Shown here: in pieces, positions 24,697-33,335 of the stretch
Numbering within the stretch: the first letter of the stretch is position 1
Layout: the number at the start of each line of letters is the position of its first letter
From: Anaerolineaceae bacterium
GTDB taxonomy: Bacteria; Chloroflexota; Anaerolineae; Aggregatilineales; Phototrophicaceae
Length of the DNA stretch: 64,000 nt
Assembly: GCA_020634135.1 (NCBI GenBank)
Contig: JACKCG010000009.1
Location: 82,693 to 146,692, forward strand
Direction of reading: 5' to 3'
The notes under the pieces: model-generated
What the model was told of the DNA's origin: nothing
Seen by the model: only the letters and a program-made list of their open reading frames with translations
The model's database searches: none
Made by a program: the position numbers and the translations under genes

Positions 24697-25896
24697 TTAC
24701 TGGCTGCTGGCTCCAGTCATCCCGTCCAGCAGTTGCGGCAGATACCACACGTCCAGCGGGTCAACCAGTTGGTTCGTCGCGGCCAGTTCCGTCCCGTCCT
24801 GGAACGAAAGCGGCCCCTGCCACAGCGCGAAGCTATCCGGCACGAACGGGTTGGTGGCATACGCAGCCAGGTCAGCGATGAATTCGTTCAGGTTGGCCTG
24901 TTTCATTTCGTCCAGGCCAGTGCCCATCACAAAGCCGACGGCGGTGGTATCCTGGTTGTTGATGTCGGACCAGTCCGGCCCGTACCAATCCCAGCTTTGA
25001 GTCCAGGTGCCATCCTTCACGGCCTGGATGACATTGACATACGACGGGCCCCAGTGGAAGTACGGCACACCCAGGCAGACATCCGGCGCTTCTGAACACG
25101 CGCCCTGGAAGTCGTAGGGGATCGCCCAGACCTGGTCGCCCTGCGCGGCGCGCTGGCCGGTCACCACGATGCCTTCGGTGGTGTCAATGCCGGAAATCAC
25201 CACGTCCGCCCCGTTATCGAAGAAGGTGTTGGTTTCTTCGGTAGGGTCGAGTGTAACGCCGGGGATATTGAACCAGAAGCCGATCCAGCTGACGGTGAAC
25301 TGGAGATCATCACCGTTTCCGCCCGCATAATTCTCGTAGCAGTAGCGTGCGCCCAGGTAAGCGGAAGCGGCCAGGCGGCGGGTTTCAAAATTGATCAGCG
25401 GCCCAAGATAGCCAATGCTGCCGGTCTGGGTAGTCATCCCGGCGGCGCAGCCCGCGATCATCTTGCCCCATTCCATCTGCCCCATCAGGTTGCCCACGTT
25501 AGCCGGCGCTTCACCCGTCAGGGCGTCGTCGCCAGAGACATTGATAAACGTCACATCCGGGAAGTTGGCGGCAACCAGGGTGGTATCTTCCTCAAAGGCA
25601 TCCGATGTCGTAAAAATGACCTTCGCGCCCTGGTCAACCATCTCGGAAACCACATCATTGAGGGTGGCTTCGGGCGCATCCGCCGGGTTGAGGCTGGGGA
25701 AGAAGACCATCTTCGCGCCGGGGACGTTGGCTTCAACATAACGCCCGGCTTCAAAGTGCGCCTGGCTCCAGCCATGATCGTTTTCCGGGCCAACCAATAC
25801 GAGACCGAATACAAATTCATCCTGGGCCGCCACCGGGAGAATTGCGCCCAGCGCCAACAGCATCAGGATGAACACCAATATATACTTCTTTGCCAT
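24697..25896 (-). CDS. BMP-family (PnrA-like) substrate-binding protein
   Basis: 399 aa from the ATG at 25896, GGAGG upstream. Signal peptide of about 24 residues ending AAQ; no lipobox. BMP-family features: FVFGLVLVGPENDHGWSQAHFEAG, IFTTSDAFEED, NVGNLMGQMEWGKMIAGCAAG, and the ABC-type receptor core. Members bind nucleosides or purines, or occasionally other ligands. The permease and ATPase partners are not adjacent. Likely soluble or loosely attached at the cell surface. Confidence 0.87.
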   Translation of the reverse strand: MAKKYILVFILMLLALGAILPVAAQDEFVFGLVLVGPENDHGWSQAHFEAGRYVEANVPGAKMVFFPSLNPADAPEATLNDVVSEMVDQGAKVIFTTSDAFEEDTTLVAANFPDVTFINVSGDDALTGEAPANVGNLMGQMEWGKMIAGCAAGMTTQTGSIGYLGPLINFETRRLAASAYLGARYCYENYAGGNGDDLQFTVSWIGFWFNIPGVTLDPTEETNTFFDNGADVVISGIDTTEGIVVTGQRAAQGDQVWAIPYDFQGACSEAPDVCLGVPYFHWGPSYVNVIQAVKDGTWTQSWDWYGPDWSDINNQDTTAVGFVMGTGLDEMKQANLNEFIADLAAYATNPFVPDSFALWQGPLSFQDGTELAATNQLVDPLDVWYLPQLLDGMTGASSQ

Positions 25897-25983
25897 TATT
25901 TTATTGTCCTCCACGCTAGAAAATCCTGCGAGTCATGGCATAGTGTAACCTGTATTGAGGATTTAACAAAGGAAATTTGTCAC

Positions 25984-26027
25984 AAAAAAACCCGGTTTGG
26001 CAGGTAAATCTGCACAACACCGGGTTT
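25984..26027 (-). terminator. Rho-independent terminator of the DUF302 / zinc-ribbon pair
   Basis: Stem AAACCCGGT with ACCGGGTTT around a 22-nt loop, followed on the minus strand by seven T residues; 42 nt past the zinc-ribbon gene. Confidence 0.8.
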
Positions 26028-26068
26028 CGTGTTTGAGAGCAGCACACGGCTGCTTAATGTCGGGTACC

Positions 26069-26278
26069 TCACAGGCCGCCAGGGGAACACGTGGGCGCTG
26101 AGACGGCGCTGGTACTCAGGCTGCTGCCGCTGCCCGCGATTTTCGAGGCGAATGTCGAAAGCTTCTTTTTTACCTGGCTGCTGCCGCACGCCGGGCAGAC
26201 GATTTCCGCGCTGCTGTTCCGCACCAGTTTCTCAAACGGCTCGCCACATTCCACACAATCAAACTCAAATAAGGGCAT
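26069..26278 (-). CDS. FmdB-type zinc-ribbon protein
   Basis: 69 aa. PLFEFDCVECGEPFEKLVR and CPACGSSQVKKKLSTF form the paired CxxC zinc ribbon of the FmdB/CxxC_CxxC_SSSS family; the C-terminal part is Ser-rich. It follows the DUF302 gene by 2 bp, so they are co-translated. Function of the family is unknown; often near redox or C1 genes. Confidence 0.9.
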   Translation of the reverse strand: MPLFEFDCVECGEPFEKLVRNSSAEIVCPACGSSQVKKKLSTFASKIAGSGSSLSTSAVSAPTCSPGGL

Positions 26279-26280
26279 GG

Positions 26281-26691
26281 CTAATTCTCCTTCAGGGCTT
26301 CCGCGACCCGTTCCAGCCGCGCCTGTGCTTCCTGGGCGATGTCCGCCAGCCCGTCGCTGTTGAGGAATCCCATCATCGCCATCGGGTCAACCAGGGAAAC
26401 CTGGGTATGCCCGTCGTCCGTTTCCGCCACCGTCACGTTACAGGGCAGCATCAGGCCGATTTCCGGCTGTACGGTCAGCGCCTGGTAAGCCAGCGGCGGG
26501 TTGCACGCGCCCAGAATGGTGTACCGGCGGAAATCCACATCCAGCTTTTTCTTGAGTGTAGCTTTTACATCAATTTCAGTCAGCACGCCAAAGCCTTCGG
26601 CTTTCAGTGCCTCAGTTACGCGGGTCATCGCGGTATCGTAATCCGTGGCGAGTTCAACCGTGATGCCCAGTTGTTGTGATGCCGTCTTCAT
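26281..26691 (-). CDS. DUF302 protein
   Basis: 136 aa. YDTAMTRVTEALKAEGFGVLTEIDV, TLKKKLDVDF, YTILGACNPPLAY, LPCNVTVAETDDG are DUF302 hallmarks, with the conserved cysteine in GACNP and in LLPCNV. Often found in sulfur- or copper-related loci. Here it lies between the MBL-rhodanese gene and a zinc ribbon, which suggests a sulfur-stress role (inference). Confidence 0.92.
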   Translation of the reverse strand: MKTASQQLGITVELATDYDTAMTRVTEALKAEGFGVLTEIDVKATLKKKLDVDFRRYTILGACNPPLAYQALTVQPEIGLMLPCNVTVAETDDGHTQVSLVDPMAMMGFLNSDGLADIAQEAQARLERVAEALKEN

Positions 26692-26855
26692 ATTTCGCGT
26701 TTTATCCTTTAGAAGTTGCGCAGTCCGGGGTATTTTTTGAGTAGGGGCATGATGCGTGTCATGCCCCTGCTACCAGAGAACTGCGTTAGCTAATCAACCA
26801 CTTATCTTGATGCGTCTGCCCGGAGAATCCTTACCTGTTTCGCCGGCGGATCCCC

Positions 26856-28250
26856 TTACCGCACCACCGGGTAACGCTGGCGCATCCATGCCATTATGCC
26901 GCCCCGGATGTTGTACACGGTCTCGAAGCCCTGCTGGCCGAGCAGCGCCGCCGCCGACTGGCTGCGGTTGCCGGAGGCGCAGATGATTGCGACAGGCTTC
27001 GCCGGGTCGAGTTCCCCCAACCGGCCACCAAGCTGCCCCAGCGGAATCAGCACCGCGTCCGGCAGGTGTCCCTGGCCGAACTCCCAGGGTTCGCGCACAT
27101 CCAGCACCACCGGGCGGCTGCCATTGGCTGATTGCAGCAGCGTGTTGAGTTCCTGCACGTCAATATCCTGCACATCGCCAGCCGTAACAGGCAGCCCCAT
27201 CGCTTCCCACACGGTCAGGTCTTCCGCCAGATACCCCACCACCTGGTCATATCCAACGCGGGCCAGGCTGTAGACCACGCGGCGGTAATCGGCGGCGTCT
27301 TCCAGCAGCAGAATCACCGGCTGGTCGGGCGACAGAATATAGCCCACACTGTTGCTGAGCTGGTTATCCGCTTCCAGGTGTACCGAACCGGGAATATGCT
27401 TGCGTTTGTAGTCAGCCTTCGCCCGCGTATCGAGCAGCCCGACGCCGCGCTGGAAGTGCGGTATCGCCGTCTGGATCGTCAACGGTTTCGGCTGAACGTC
27501 GCCCAGCGGTGCTGCGCCCTGGCGGTTGATCGCCTTGATACGTTTGTGATTGCCGGGCTGTTCCGGCAGTTCGCTCACCGCGTAATCCACGAAAGACTCG
27601 CGTTCTCCCTGCGCCTGCGCCAGCGCCGGGTTATGCTGCCGTTCGTAGCCGAGCGTCGTGCTGCGTACCGAGCCGATAGACTTGCCACACAGAGACCCCG
27701 CGCCATGTCCGGGGTAGATGAGCAGGCCGTCCGGGTGCGAGAGCATCTTGTTGAGGCTGTCGTACATCTGCCCCGCCAGCCCGCGAGCCGCTTCGATGCC
27801 CACCAGGTCGGGACGTCCGGCATCCCCGACGAACAGCGTATCGCCCGTGAGCGCCATCCAGGCTTCCCCGGCGCGGGTGGTATCCGCCAGGAAAATCGTG
27901 ATGCTTTCCGGGGTATGGCCGGGTGTGTGCGCCAGGTGCAGACGCAGGTTGCCCAGTTCCAGGGTCGCGCCATCCCGTACCGGCTGGTGGTCGAAGCTCG
28001 CTTCGCTGGCTTCATGCAGGTAGATGGTCGCCCCGGTGCGCCCGGCCAGGTCGGTGTTGCCGGAAACATGGTCGGCGTGCAGGTGCGTTTCGAGAATATG
28101 GGTGATTTTCAGCCCGCGTTCAGCGGCGGTATCCAGGTATTTCTGGATGTCCCGGTCAGGGTCAACGACGGCGGCCACCCCGGCGGACTCGCAGCCCACG
28201 AGGTAGGAGGCACACCCCAGCCCATCAATAAAATACTGTTGGATATACAT
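26856..28250 (-). CDS. MBL-fold persulfide dioxygenase fused to two rhodanese domains (CstB-like)
   Basis: 464 aa from the ATG at 28250. Residues 1-240: ETHE1-type metallo-beta-lactamase fold with THLHADH (56-61), HTPGHTPES and GDTLFVGDAGRPDL, the non-haem iron site of persulfide dioxygenases. Residues about 255-355: a rhodanese domain whose loop (VILLLEDAADYRR) has no cysteine. Residues about 365-464: a second rhodanese with Cys424 (IICASGNRS). This matches CstB-type enzymes that convert persulfides to thiosulfate. It lies with a TSUP permease and another rhodanese, forming a sulfide/persulfide detoxification set. Confidence 0.9.
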   Translation of the reverse strand: MYIQQYFIDGLGCASYLVGCESAGVAAVVDPDRDIQKYLDTAAERGLKITHILETHLHADHVSGNTDLAGRTGATIYLHEASEASFDHQPVRDGATLELGNLRLHLAHTPGHTPESITIFLADTTRAGEAWMALTGDTLFVGDAGRPDLVGIEAARGLAGQMYDSLNKMLSHPDGLLIYPGHGAGSLCGKSIGSVRSTTLGYERQHNPALAQAQGERESFVDYAVSELPEQPGNHKRIKAINRQGAAPLGDVQPKPLTIQTAIPHFQRGVGLLDTRAKADYKRKHIPGSVHLEADNQLSNSVGYILSPDQPVILLLEDAADYRRVVYSLARVGYDQVVGYLAEDLTVWEAMGLPVTAGDVQDIDVQELNTLLQSANGSRPVVLDVREPWEFGQGHLPDAVLIPLGQLGGRLGELDPAKPVAIICASGNRSQSAAALLGQQGFETVYNIRGGIMAWMRQRYPVVR

Positions 28251-28409
28251 GACGTTCCCTCTCAGAACTTGTGATACATTGTACGCTGGACACACCGCAG
28301 CATGTCCCTGGAAATACAGGAGGTAGGGAAGCCCTTCCGGGCGTCCGCTGTCCACGCTGTCCACAAAGGGAGGATACCCCTTCTGTGAGCGCCGTTCAAA
28401 AACGCACGA

Positions 28410-29141
28410 TTACATGAGATTATCATACAGCAGGAACAGGGCGAGGCCGATGATAAACACGGCGAAGACACGCTGCAACTGGGATGCCTGGATATGCTTC
28501 GCCAGGCGCACGCCGGTGTATGTCCCCGCCAGCCCGGTGAAGACGAACGCCAGGATGATTCCCCAATCGAGCGCCGCCGTCCCCAGGTGGCCGAACAGCC
28601 CGGCGGCGCTGTTCATGACGATAACCACCAGCGACGTGCCGACAGCCTGATGAATAGACAGCCCAACCAGCATCACCAGCGCCGGGACGATCAGAAAGCC
28701 GCCGCCCACGCCCAGGAACCCGGTCAGCACGCCGATCCCCGCGCCTGCCAGCATAATCATTGGGATGCTGCGCTCACGCCGCGCCGCGTCGTTGGCTGAC
28801 GGGCGCGTTATCAGCACCAGGCCGACAACCAGCATCAGCAGGGCAAACATGACGAGCAGCAGCGTGGGGGGCAGCAGGTCCGAAAGCCCCCCGGCGATAT
28901 AGGCCATGACCATGCCGGAGCCGCCGAACAGAATCGCCACGCGCCAGTTGAGCGTCCCCTGTGTCCGGTGGAGCAGCGCCCCTAGTGCGCTGTTCGCGCC
29001 GACAATCACCAGCGAGGCTGTCACCGCCCCGGCGGGTGTCTGCCCGGCCACGTACACCAGCGCCGGGACAGTCAGGATAGACCCGCCGCCGCCCAGCAGC
29101 CCCAATACCAGCCCGATCACAAAACCCAATCCCAAAATCAT
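28410..29141 (-). CDS. TSUP-family permease (TauE/SafE)
   Basis: 243 aa, about eight TM helices in two repeats. Each half begins with a glycine-rich loop (GLVLGLLGGGGSILTVPAL and GVLTGFLGVGGGFLIVPAL), the family signature. The family exports sulfite, sulfoacetate, thiosulfate or related sulfur anions. Position between two rhodanese-containing genes points to sulfite or thiosulfate export. Confidence 0.92.
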   Translation of the reverse strand: MILGLGFVIGLVLGLLGGGGSILTVPALVYVAGQTPAGAVTASLVIVGANSALGALLHRTQGTLNWRVAILFGGSGMVMAYIAGGLSDLLPPTLLLVMFALLMLVVGLVLITRPSANDAARRERSIPMIMLAGAGIGVLTGFLGVGGGFLIVPALVMLVGLSIHQAVGTSLVVIVMNSAAGLFGHLGTAALDWGIILAFVFTGLAGTYTGVRLAKHIQASQLQRVFAVFIIGLALFLLYDNLM

Positions 29142-29243
29142 GATACGCCGCCGCCGTTCCCTGTCAATTCGTCATCGGTCTGATTGGAACAAGGGTTTCA
29201 GTCCCTTGCAGCCATCCACATGGGTGTACGCCCGGTACGCCGT

Positions 29244-29723
29244 CTACGATTCCAGCGGCAGACCCTGTGCCTGCCAGTCAATAATGCCGCCCAGGTCATA
29301 GATTCCGGTGTAACCCGCGTTGACCAGGATGCCGGACGCCTGATTACTGCGATTCCCGCTCCGGCAGTACAGTACAATCGGCTTATCCTGCGGCACTTCG
29401 CTCAGGCGCTGGCCGATTTCCTCTACGGGGATATTGATTGCGCCGTGAATATGGCCGCTGGCGAATTCCTGTGGGGTGCGAACATCAATCAGGAGGTGGT
29501 CTTCGCCGGGCGCGGAAAACTGCTCGGTATAGGCGACAGGACGGATTAACTGTGAAGCGGGCGCGGCGACATCGGCTGCGGCGGGTGTGGCAGTCGGGTT
29601 CGAGAGCAGCACCGCCCCAACAATCACCACCGCCAGCGCGGCGACCACGCCTACCAGAATCAGCGGATTGATCCGGTTGGCGGTTTTCTGTGTCCTGCTC
29701 GATTTACTGCGTTTCTTCGTCAT
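29244..29723 (-). CDS. Membrane-anchored rhodanese
   Basis: 159 aa. A basic N-terminus (KKRSKSSRTQK), one TM helix (LILVGVVAALAVVIVGAVLL), a short Ala/Pro linker, then a rhodanese domain with DVRTPQEFASGHI and the active cysteine in LYCRSGNRS. The catalytic domain should face outside. First gene of the leftward sulfur set. Confidence 0.92.
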   Translation of the reverse strand: MTKKRSKSSRTQKTANRINPLILVGVVAALAVVIVGAVLLSNPTATPAAADVAAPASQLIRPVAYTEQFSAPGEDHLLIDVRTPQEFASGHIHGAINIPVEEIGQRLSEVPQDKPIVLYCRSGNRSNQASGILVNAGYTGIYDLGGIIDWQAQGLPLES

Positions 29724-29758
29724 TGTGGTTATTCCCTTCGGTAAAACTACCTGACATC

Positions 29759-29786
29759 AAAACCCCCGGTGTCGCATTACCGGGGG
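29759..29786 (-). terminator. Terminator of the PLAT-protein operon
   Basis: CCCCCGGT with ACCGGGGG, 8-bp stem, 8-nt loop, then TTTT on the minus strand. It lies 109 bp beyond the last gene of the operon and 36 bp before the rhodanese start. Confidence 0.7.
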
Positions 29787-29894
29787 CCTTGAAAGGGGGA
29801 AGAGTATGTAAGTAACTATCACTGTCACCTACTATACACGACCCGAATCGATTCACATCCCCCCCAAGACCTTATATAAGCCATAAGTTCGCAC

Positions 29895-30281
29895 TTATAG
29901 CTCAACCAGCGGGGACAGACCCTCTATACCCTCATAGCGCACCGGCTGCGGCGCATAGTACGCGATGGCTTGCACCACATAGCGGGCCGTATTCAGCGAT
30001 ACGTTCGGCATTACGTATTCCTGTCCCCCGGCATACAGACCAACATGGTAGCGGTCATCGCCATGAACCAGGAAACGCACCAGCCACCCGGCCAGGCCGC
30101 CATATCGCGCCGCTTTCACCACGTTTACTTCCTCCAGCGTATCCCAGCGGAGTGACTGCCCGTAGTACAGGACTTCCCCGGCGTATACGTCAAAGGCTTC
30201 CGTGATCGTCCGCGCCTCAGCAGCAGAGAGTGTATCGGGGTCAGGCCGGGCATTCGAGCGTTTCAAAATCATCAGTAACAT
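29895..30281 (-). CDS. Hypothetical protein, third gene of the PLAT operon
   Basis: 128 aa, cytosolic, no family recognised. ITEAFDVYAGEVLYYGQSLRWDTLEEVNVVKAARYGG and AGWLVRFLVHGDDRYHVGLYAGG suggest a PH-like beta barrel similar to small proteins described as signalling or membrane-surface adaptors. It follows the lipoprotein by 14 bp. Confidence 0.55.
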   Translation of the reverse strand: MLLMILKRSNARPDPDTLSAAEARTITEAFDVYAGEVLYYGQSLRWDTLEEVNVVKAARYGGLAGWLVRFLVHGDDRYHVGLYAGGQEYVMPNVSLNTARYVVQAIAYYAPQPVRYEGIEGLSPLVEL

Positions 30282-30295
30282 CGTCCATTCAGAAA

Positions 30296-30700
30296 TCAGC
30301 GGTTCACGACTTCGACCAGGATAACCACCGGGTCGCTGGGTGTGCCGTCAGCGCGGTAGGCGATGGCCGTCAACGGGTGGACGCCAACGCCTTGCGCCCG
30401 CCAGGCCAGCAGCACCCGGTAAACCGGCACCGAGTTGGCCTCTGGCTGGCTTTCCCCATGTGGCTGGTCATCCACCAGCAGTTCGACCCGCGCAATCCCG
30501 GCGGTGCTGTCCTGTGCCAGCAGTTCGACATCCAGTTCCACGCCATCAATCACGCGGCTGCCGTTGACCGGGGACAGGAACTCCACACGCGGCAGGTCAG
30601 GCGTGGGATACGGGGTTGGCGCGGTAGACGAAAGGTTGCACCCGGCGGCAGCGATAACCAGAACGAGCAGCGAGAAACCGCGTTTTAACAATCCACACAT
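30296..30700 (-). CDS. Lipoprotein with an Ig-like domain
   Basis: 134 aa from the ATG at 30700. LVLVIAAAGC is a clear lipobox with lipidated Cys near residue 21. After a Pro/Thr linker (STAPTPYPTPD) comes one Ig-like or cadherin-like beta domain (VEFLSPVNGSRVIDGVEL...IARVELLVDDQP). Anchored on the outside of the membrane. Its start overlaps the PLAT gene by 16 bp. Confidence 0.75.
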   Translation of the reverse strand: MCGLLKRGFSLLVLVIAAAGCNLSSTAPTPYPTPDLPRVEFLSPVNGSRVIDGVELDVELLAQDSTAGIARVELLVDDQPHGESQPEANSVPVYRVLLAWRAQGVGVHPLTAIAYRADGTPSDPVVILVEVVNR

Positions 30701-31050
30701 GCTGATAACTGCCCCGATTCTTCTACGCCCAGCCATTGATTAAACGTGAACAGCCACTCGCGGGTGGTTTCATCGTCCTTGATGCGCACGCTTTCCACAT
30801 ACCAGCCGGAGTCTCCCTCGGCGTTGTCATGGCCGACACAGCAGCGGGTCAGTTCGCCCACGTCCGGCACTTCCAGGATGAACTTATCCACGCTGCCCTG
30901 CTCAAACGCGAAGATGTCCTCCGGCGGCAGGAAGATGACTTCGGTGTGCCCGGTGGTGCCGAAGAGCTGAATGAACACGTTGGAGTCGGTGCCGCCCAGC
31001 GGTTGGTCGCCGGTTCTGACCCAGATGGTATAGATATTGGTTTTTGCCAT
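30685..31050 (-). CDS. PLAT/LH2-domain protein
   Basis: 121 aa from the ATG at 31050. The whole protein is one PLAT domain: YTIWVRTGDQPLGGTDSNVFIQLFGTTG, FEQGSVDKFILEVPDVGEL, VGHDNAEGDSGWYVESVRI. PLAT domains bind lipids, membranes or proteins and are much commoner in eukaryotes. No signal peptide. First gene of a three-gene leftward operon. Confidence 0.88.
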   Translation of the reverse strand: MAKTNIYTIWVRTGDQPLGGTDSNVFIQLFGTTGHTEVIFLPPEDIFAFEQGSVDKFILEVPDVGELTRCCVGHDNAEGDSGWYVESVRIKDDETTREWLFTFNQWLGVEESGQLSACVDC

Positions 31051-31145
31051 CACCTTTTCCCCTTCGTTACCAGCATATTTGTACCAGTATATGCTAAAAT
31101 GCGCCGTGAGTCAGTTCTTTCCCACAGTCTCGAAAGCGGTTATCT

Positions 31146-31832
31146 GTGACAACCACGCCTAAATACCACCTGGATTCTATATTTGACCCGCAGCAGGCAC
31201 ATCCCGACGACGCGCACAGCGTCCTCATGCGCCTGATACCGCCCAACAGCCGCGTGCTGGAGATCGGCAGCGCCTCCGGCTATCTCTCCGGCTACATGGA
31301 GCAGGGCTTAGGCTGCCGTGTGACCGGGCTGGAATTCGACCCGGCGGCGACGGCTATCGCGGCGGGACGGTGCAGCGAGGTACATACCGTTGACCTGGAT
31401 ACGCCCGATGCCCTGGGACCGGCGGCGGCCAGCGCCCCGTATGACGTGCTGCTGGCGGCGGCGGTGCTGGAACACCTCAAGTACCCCGAACGGCTGCTGC
31501 AAGACGCCCGTTCTCTGCTCAAACCCGGCGCGCGGGTAATTGTTTCTCTGCCCAACGTGGCGCACTGGACTATCCGGCTGCGGCTGCTGCGGGGCAAGTT
31601 CGACTACGAAGACTACGGCATTATGGATCGCACCCATTTGCGGCTGTACACGGTTAAAACCGGGCGCGAACTCCTGGAATCCCAGGGCTACCCGGTGGAA
31701 CAGGTCGCCATCGCCGGCAGCGGTTTGCAGAATATCCTGAACAGCGCCGCCCGCCACCGGGGGCGTCCGCTCCCGTCGCCCATCGCGCCGGGGCTGCTCG
31801 CCTACGAACTCATCTATATCGCCCGCGCCTGA
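31146..31832 (+). CDS. Class I SAM-dependent methyltransferase
   Basis: 228 aa from a GTG start. Motif I VLEIGSASGYLSGYM, motif II GLEFDPAATAIA, and the later AAVLEHLKYPERLLQDARSLLKPGARVIVSLPNVAH belong to the methyltransferase-11/23 group often found with glycosyltransferases. RTHLRLYTVKTGRELLESQGY is typical of enzymes that modify sugars, quinones or lipids. A DUF6056 membrane protein follows 20 bp downstream, so a cell-envelope substrate is likely. Confidence 0.82.
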   Translation: MTTTPKYHLDSIFDPQQAHPDDAHSVLMRLIPPNSRVLEIGSASGYLSGYMEQGLGCRVTGLEFDPAATAIAAGRCSEVHTVDLDTPDALGPAAASAPYDVLLAAAVLEHLKYPERLLQDARSLLKPGARVIVSLPNVAHWTIRLRLLRGKFDYEDYGIMDRTHLRLYTVKTGRELLESQGYPVEQVAIAGSGLQNILNSAARHRGRPLPSPIAPGLLAYELIYIARA

Positions 31833-31852
31833 GTGGAGGGGAAATAGTCTAT

Positions 31853-33292
31853 ATGGAAGCGCATTCCCGATCATTCAAATGGTTCTTTGGCATCATCATT
31901 CTCGCCCTCCTGCTGCCGATCCTGGCGCATTTAGTGCTGGGGGGTTACAACCGCGCCCTGGCCGATGACTTCTGTTTCACCGCCGCCGCCTGGTCAAAAG
32001 GTCTGTGGGGAACGCTGGACTGGCACTATAACAATTGGACGGGAACGTATGCCTCCACATTCTTCCAGAGCATGATCGGGGTATCGCAAAGCTGGCGCTA
32101 CACCCCCATCCTGTTAATCGGCCTGTTCAGCGCGTCCTGCTGGTGGACGGCCTGGCAGTTCACGCGGACATTCCGGTTAGCATATCGCCGCTATACAGGG
32201 GCGGCGCTGGCGTCGGTACTGACCTTTGGTGTCATCACAGGAGCAGCCAACGTATTCCAGTCGTTTTACTGGACAAGCGGCGGCATAACCTATGCCAGCC
32301 CGCTGATTATTCTCGTGTTTTACCTGGGGCTGCTGCTGGCGATTGCCCGGCAGGAGAAGCCCCTCCGCTGGTGGCAGTTCGCGCCGGCTGTGGGCTTGCC
32401 GCTGCTATCGGGCGGGTTCTCCCCGTTATATGCCGTCTTTCAGGTGACAGTCTTTGGCCTGCTGATTCTCGCGTCACTGTGGCTCGCGCCGCCGGAGAAG
32501 AGACGCCGCTATCTGCGCCTCTTTGGGGTGAGTCTGCTGTTCGCGCTGGCGGCGCTGCTGATTCTGCTGATCGCGCCCGGCAACGCGGTGCGGCAGTCTG
32601 CTTTTGAAGACCTGCTCCCGCTGCCTCAAGTGATATGGCAAACCATCACCGGCACGCTCGCCTTTATCCCGACTGCGGTGGTCTACCTATCGCCGCTCGC
32701 AGTTCTCGTGCCGTTGTTCCTGGCGGGGCTGGTGGCCTTTACCTGCCACCCCTTGTCGGCTTCCGAACGGGTTCGGGCCAACCGGGGCAGCCTGAAGTGG
32801 CTGGGACTCACCGGGCTGATCGGGTACATTCTGATCGCCTCGGCCTTCTTCACATCGCTCTACAGTATCGGCCAGTTACCCCCCGCCCGCGCCTATATCG
32901 TCCCGCAGATCGTCCTGGTCCTCATGGCGATGGCCTGGGGCTATATCATGGGGCTGGGACTGCAAAGAAAGTATGCCACGGCGCCGCCCCGCCTGTCCCC
33001 ACTGGTGACGGCTGCCATCCTGGTTCTGGTGGTTTTCAGCGCCGCGCAGTCGGCACAGGAAACATTGGCGCTGCTGCCCGATTTCCAGGTTTTCGCCAGC
33101 GAATGGGATGCCCGCGATGCCTTTTTGACGACTACCGACGCGCAGGGGGCTGTTATCGAGATTCAGGCGTTCACCAAAGACCTGGCAGCCTATGCCGCGC
33201 TGGATAACCCGTATTATTCCTGCATCCGCAACTACTACCACCAGCCCACGCTGGTGATCCTGGAGACACCGGAAAACACCGAATCACCGTGA
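31853..33292 (+). CDS. DUF6056-type polytopic membrane protein
   Basis: 479 aa with about ten to eleven TM helices. The pattern resembles glycosyltransferase-C or O-antigen/teichoic acid-type membrane proteins: YNRALADDFCF (acidic residues in the first extracytoplasmic loop), YNNWTGTYAS, YWTSGGITYASP. Family function is unknown; lipid-linked sugar transfer is plausible. Co-transcribed with the methyltransferase upstream. Confidence 0.78.
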   Translation: MEAHSRSFKWFFGIIILALLLPILAHLVLGGYNRALADDFCFTAAAWSKGLWGTLDWHYNNWTGTYASTFFQSMIGVSQSWRYTPILLIGLFSASCWWTAWQFTRTFRLAYRRYTGAALASVLTFGVITGAANVFQSFYWTSGGITYASPLIILVFYLGLLLAIARQEKPLRWWQFAPAVGLPLLSGGFSPLYAVFQVTVFGLLILASLWLAPPEKRRRYLRLFGVSLLFALAALLILLIAPGNAVRQSAFEDLLPLPQVIWQTITGTLAFIPTAVVYLSPLAVLVPLFLAGLVAFTCHPLSASERVRANRGSLKWLGLTGLIGYILIASAFFTSLYSIGQLPPARAYIVPQIVLVLMAMAWGYIMGLGLQRKYATAPPRLSPLVTAAILVLVVFSAAQSAQETLALLPDFQVFASEWDARDAFLTTTDAQGAVIEIQAFTKDLAAYAALDNPYYSCIRNYYHQPTLVILETPENTESP

Positions 33293-33306
33293 TGTTCATC
33301 TTGCTT

Positions 33307-33328
33307 TTTAAGAATATATGTTCTAAAA
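33307..33328. promoter_or_regulatory. LexA-like palindrome before the DNA-repair radical SAM gene
   Basis: AGAATATATGTTCT (33311-33324) flanked by TTTTA and AAAAT. It fits the Gram-positive SOS box GAAC-N4-GTTC with one mismatch. It ends 11 bp before the ATG of a DNA-repair gene, so binding would block transcription. Confidence 0.5.
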
Positions 33329-33335
33329 TAGAGGG

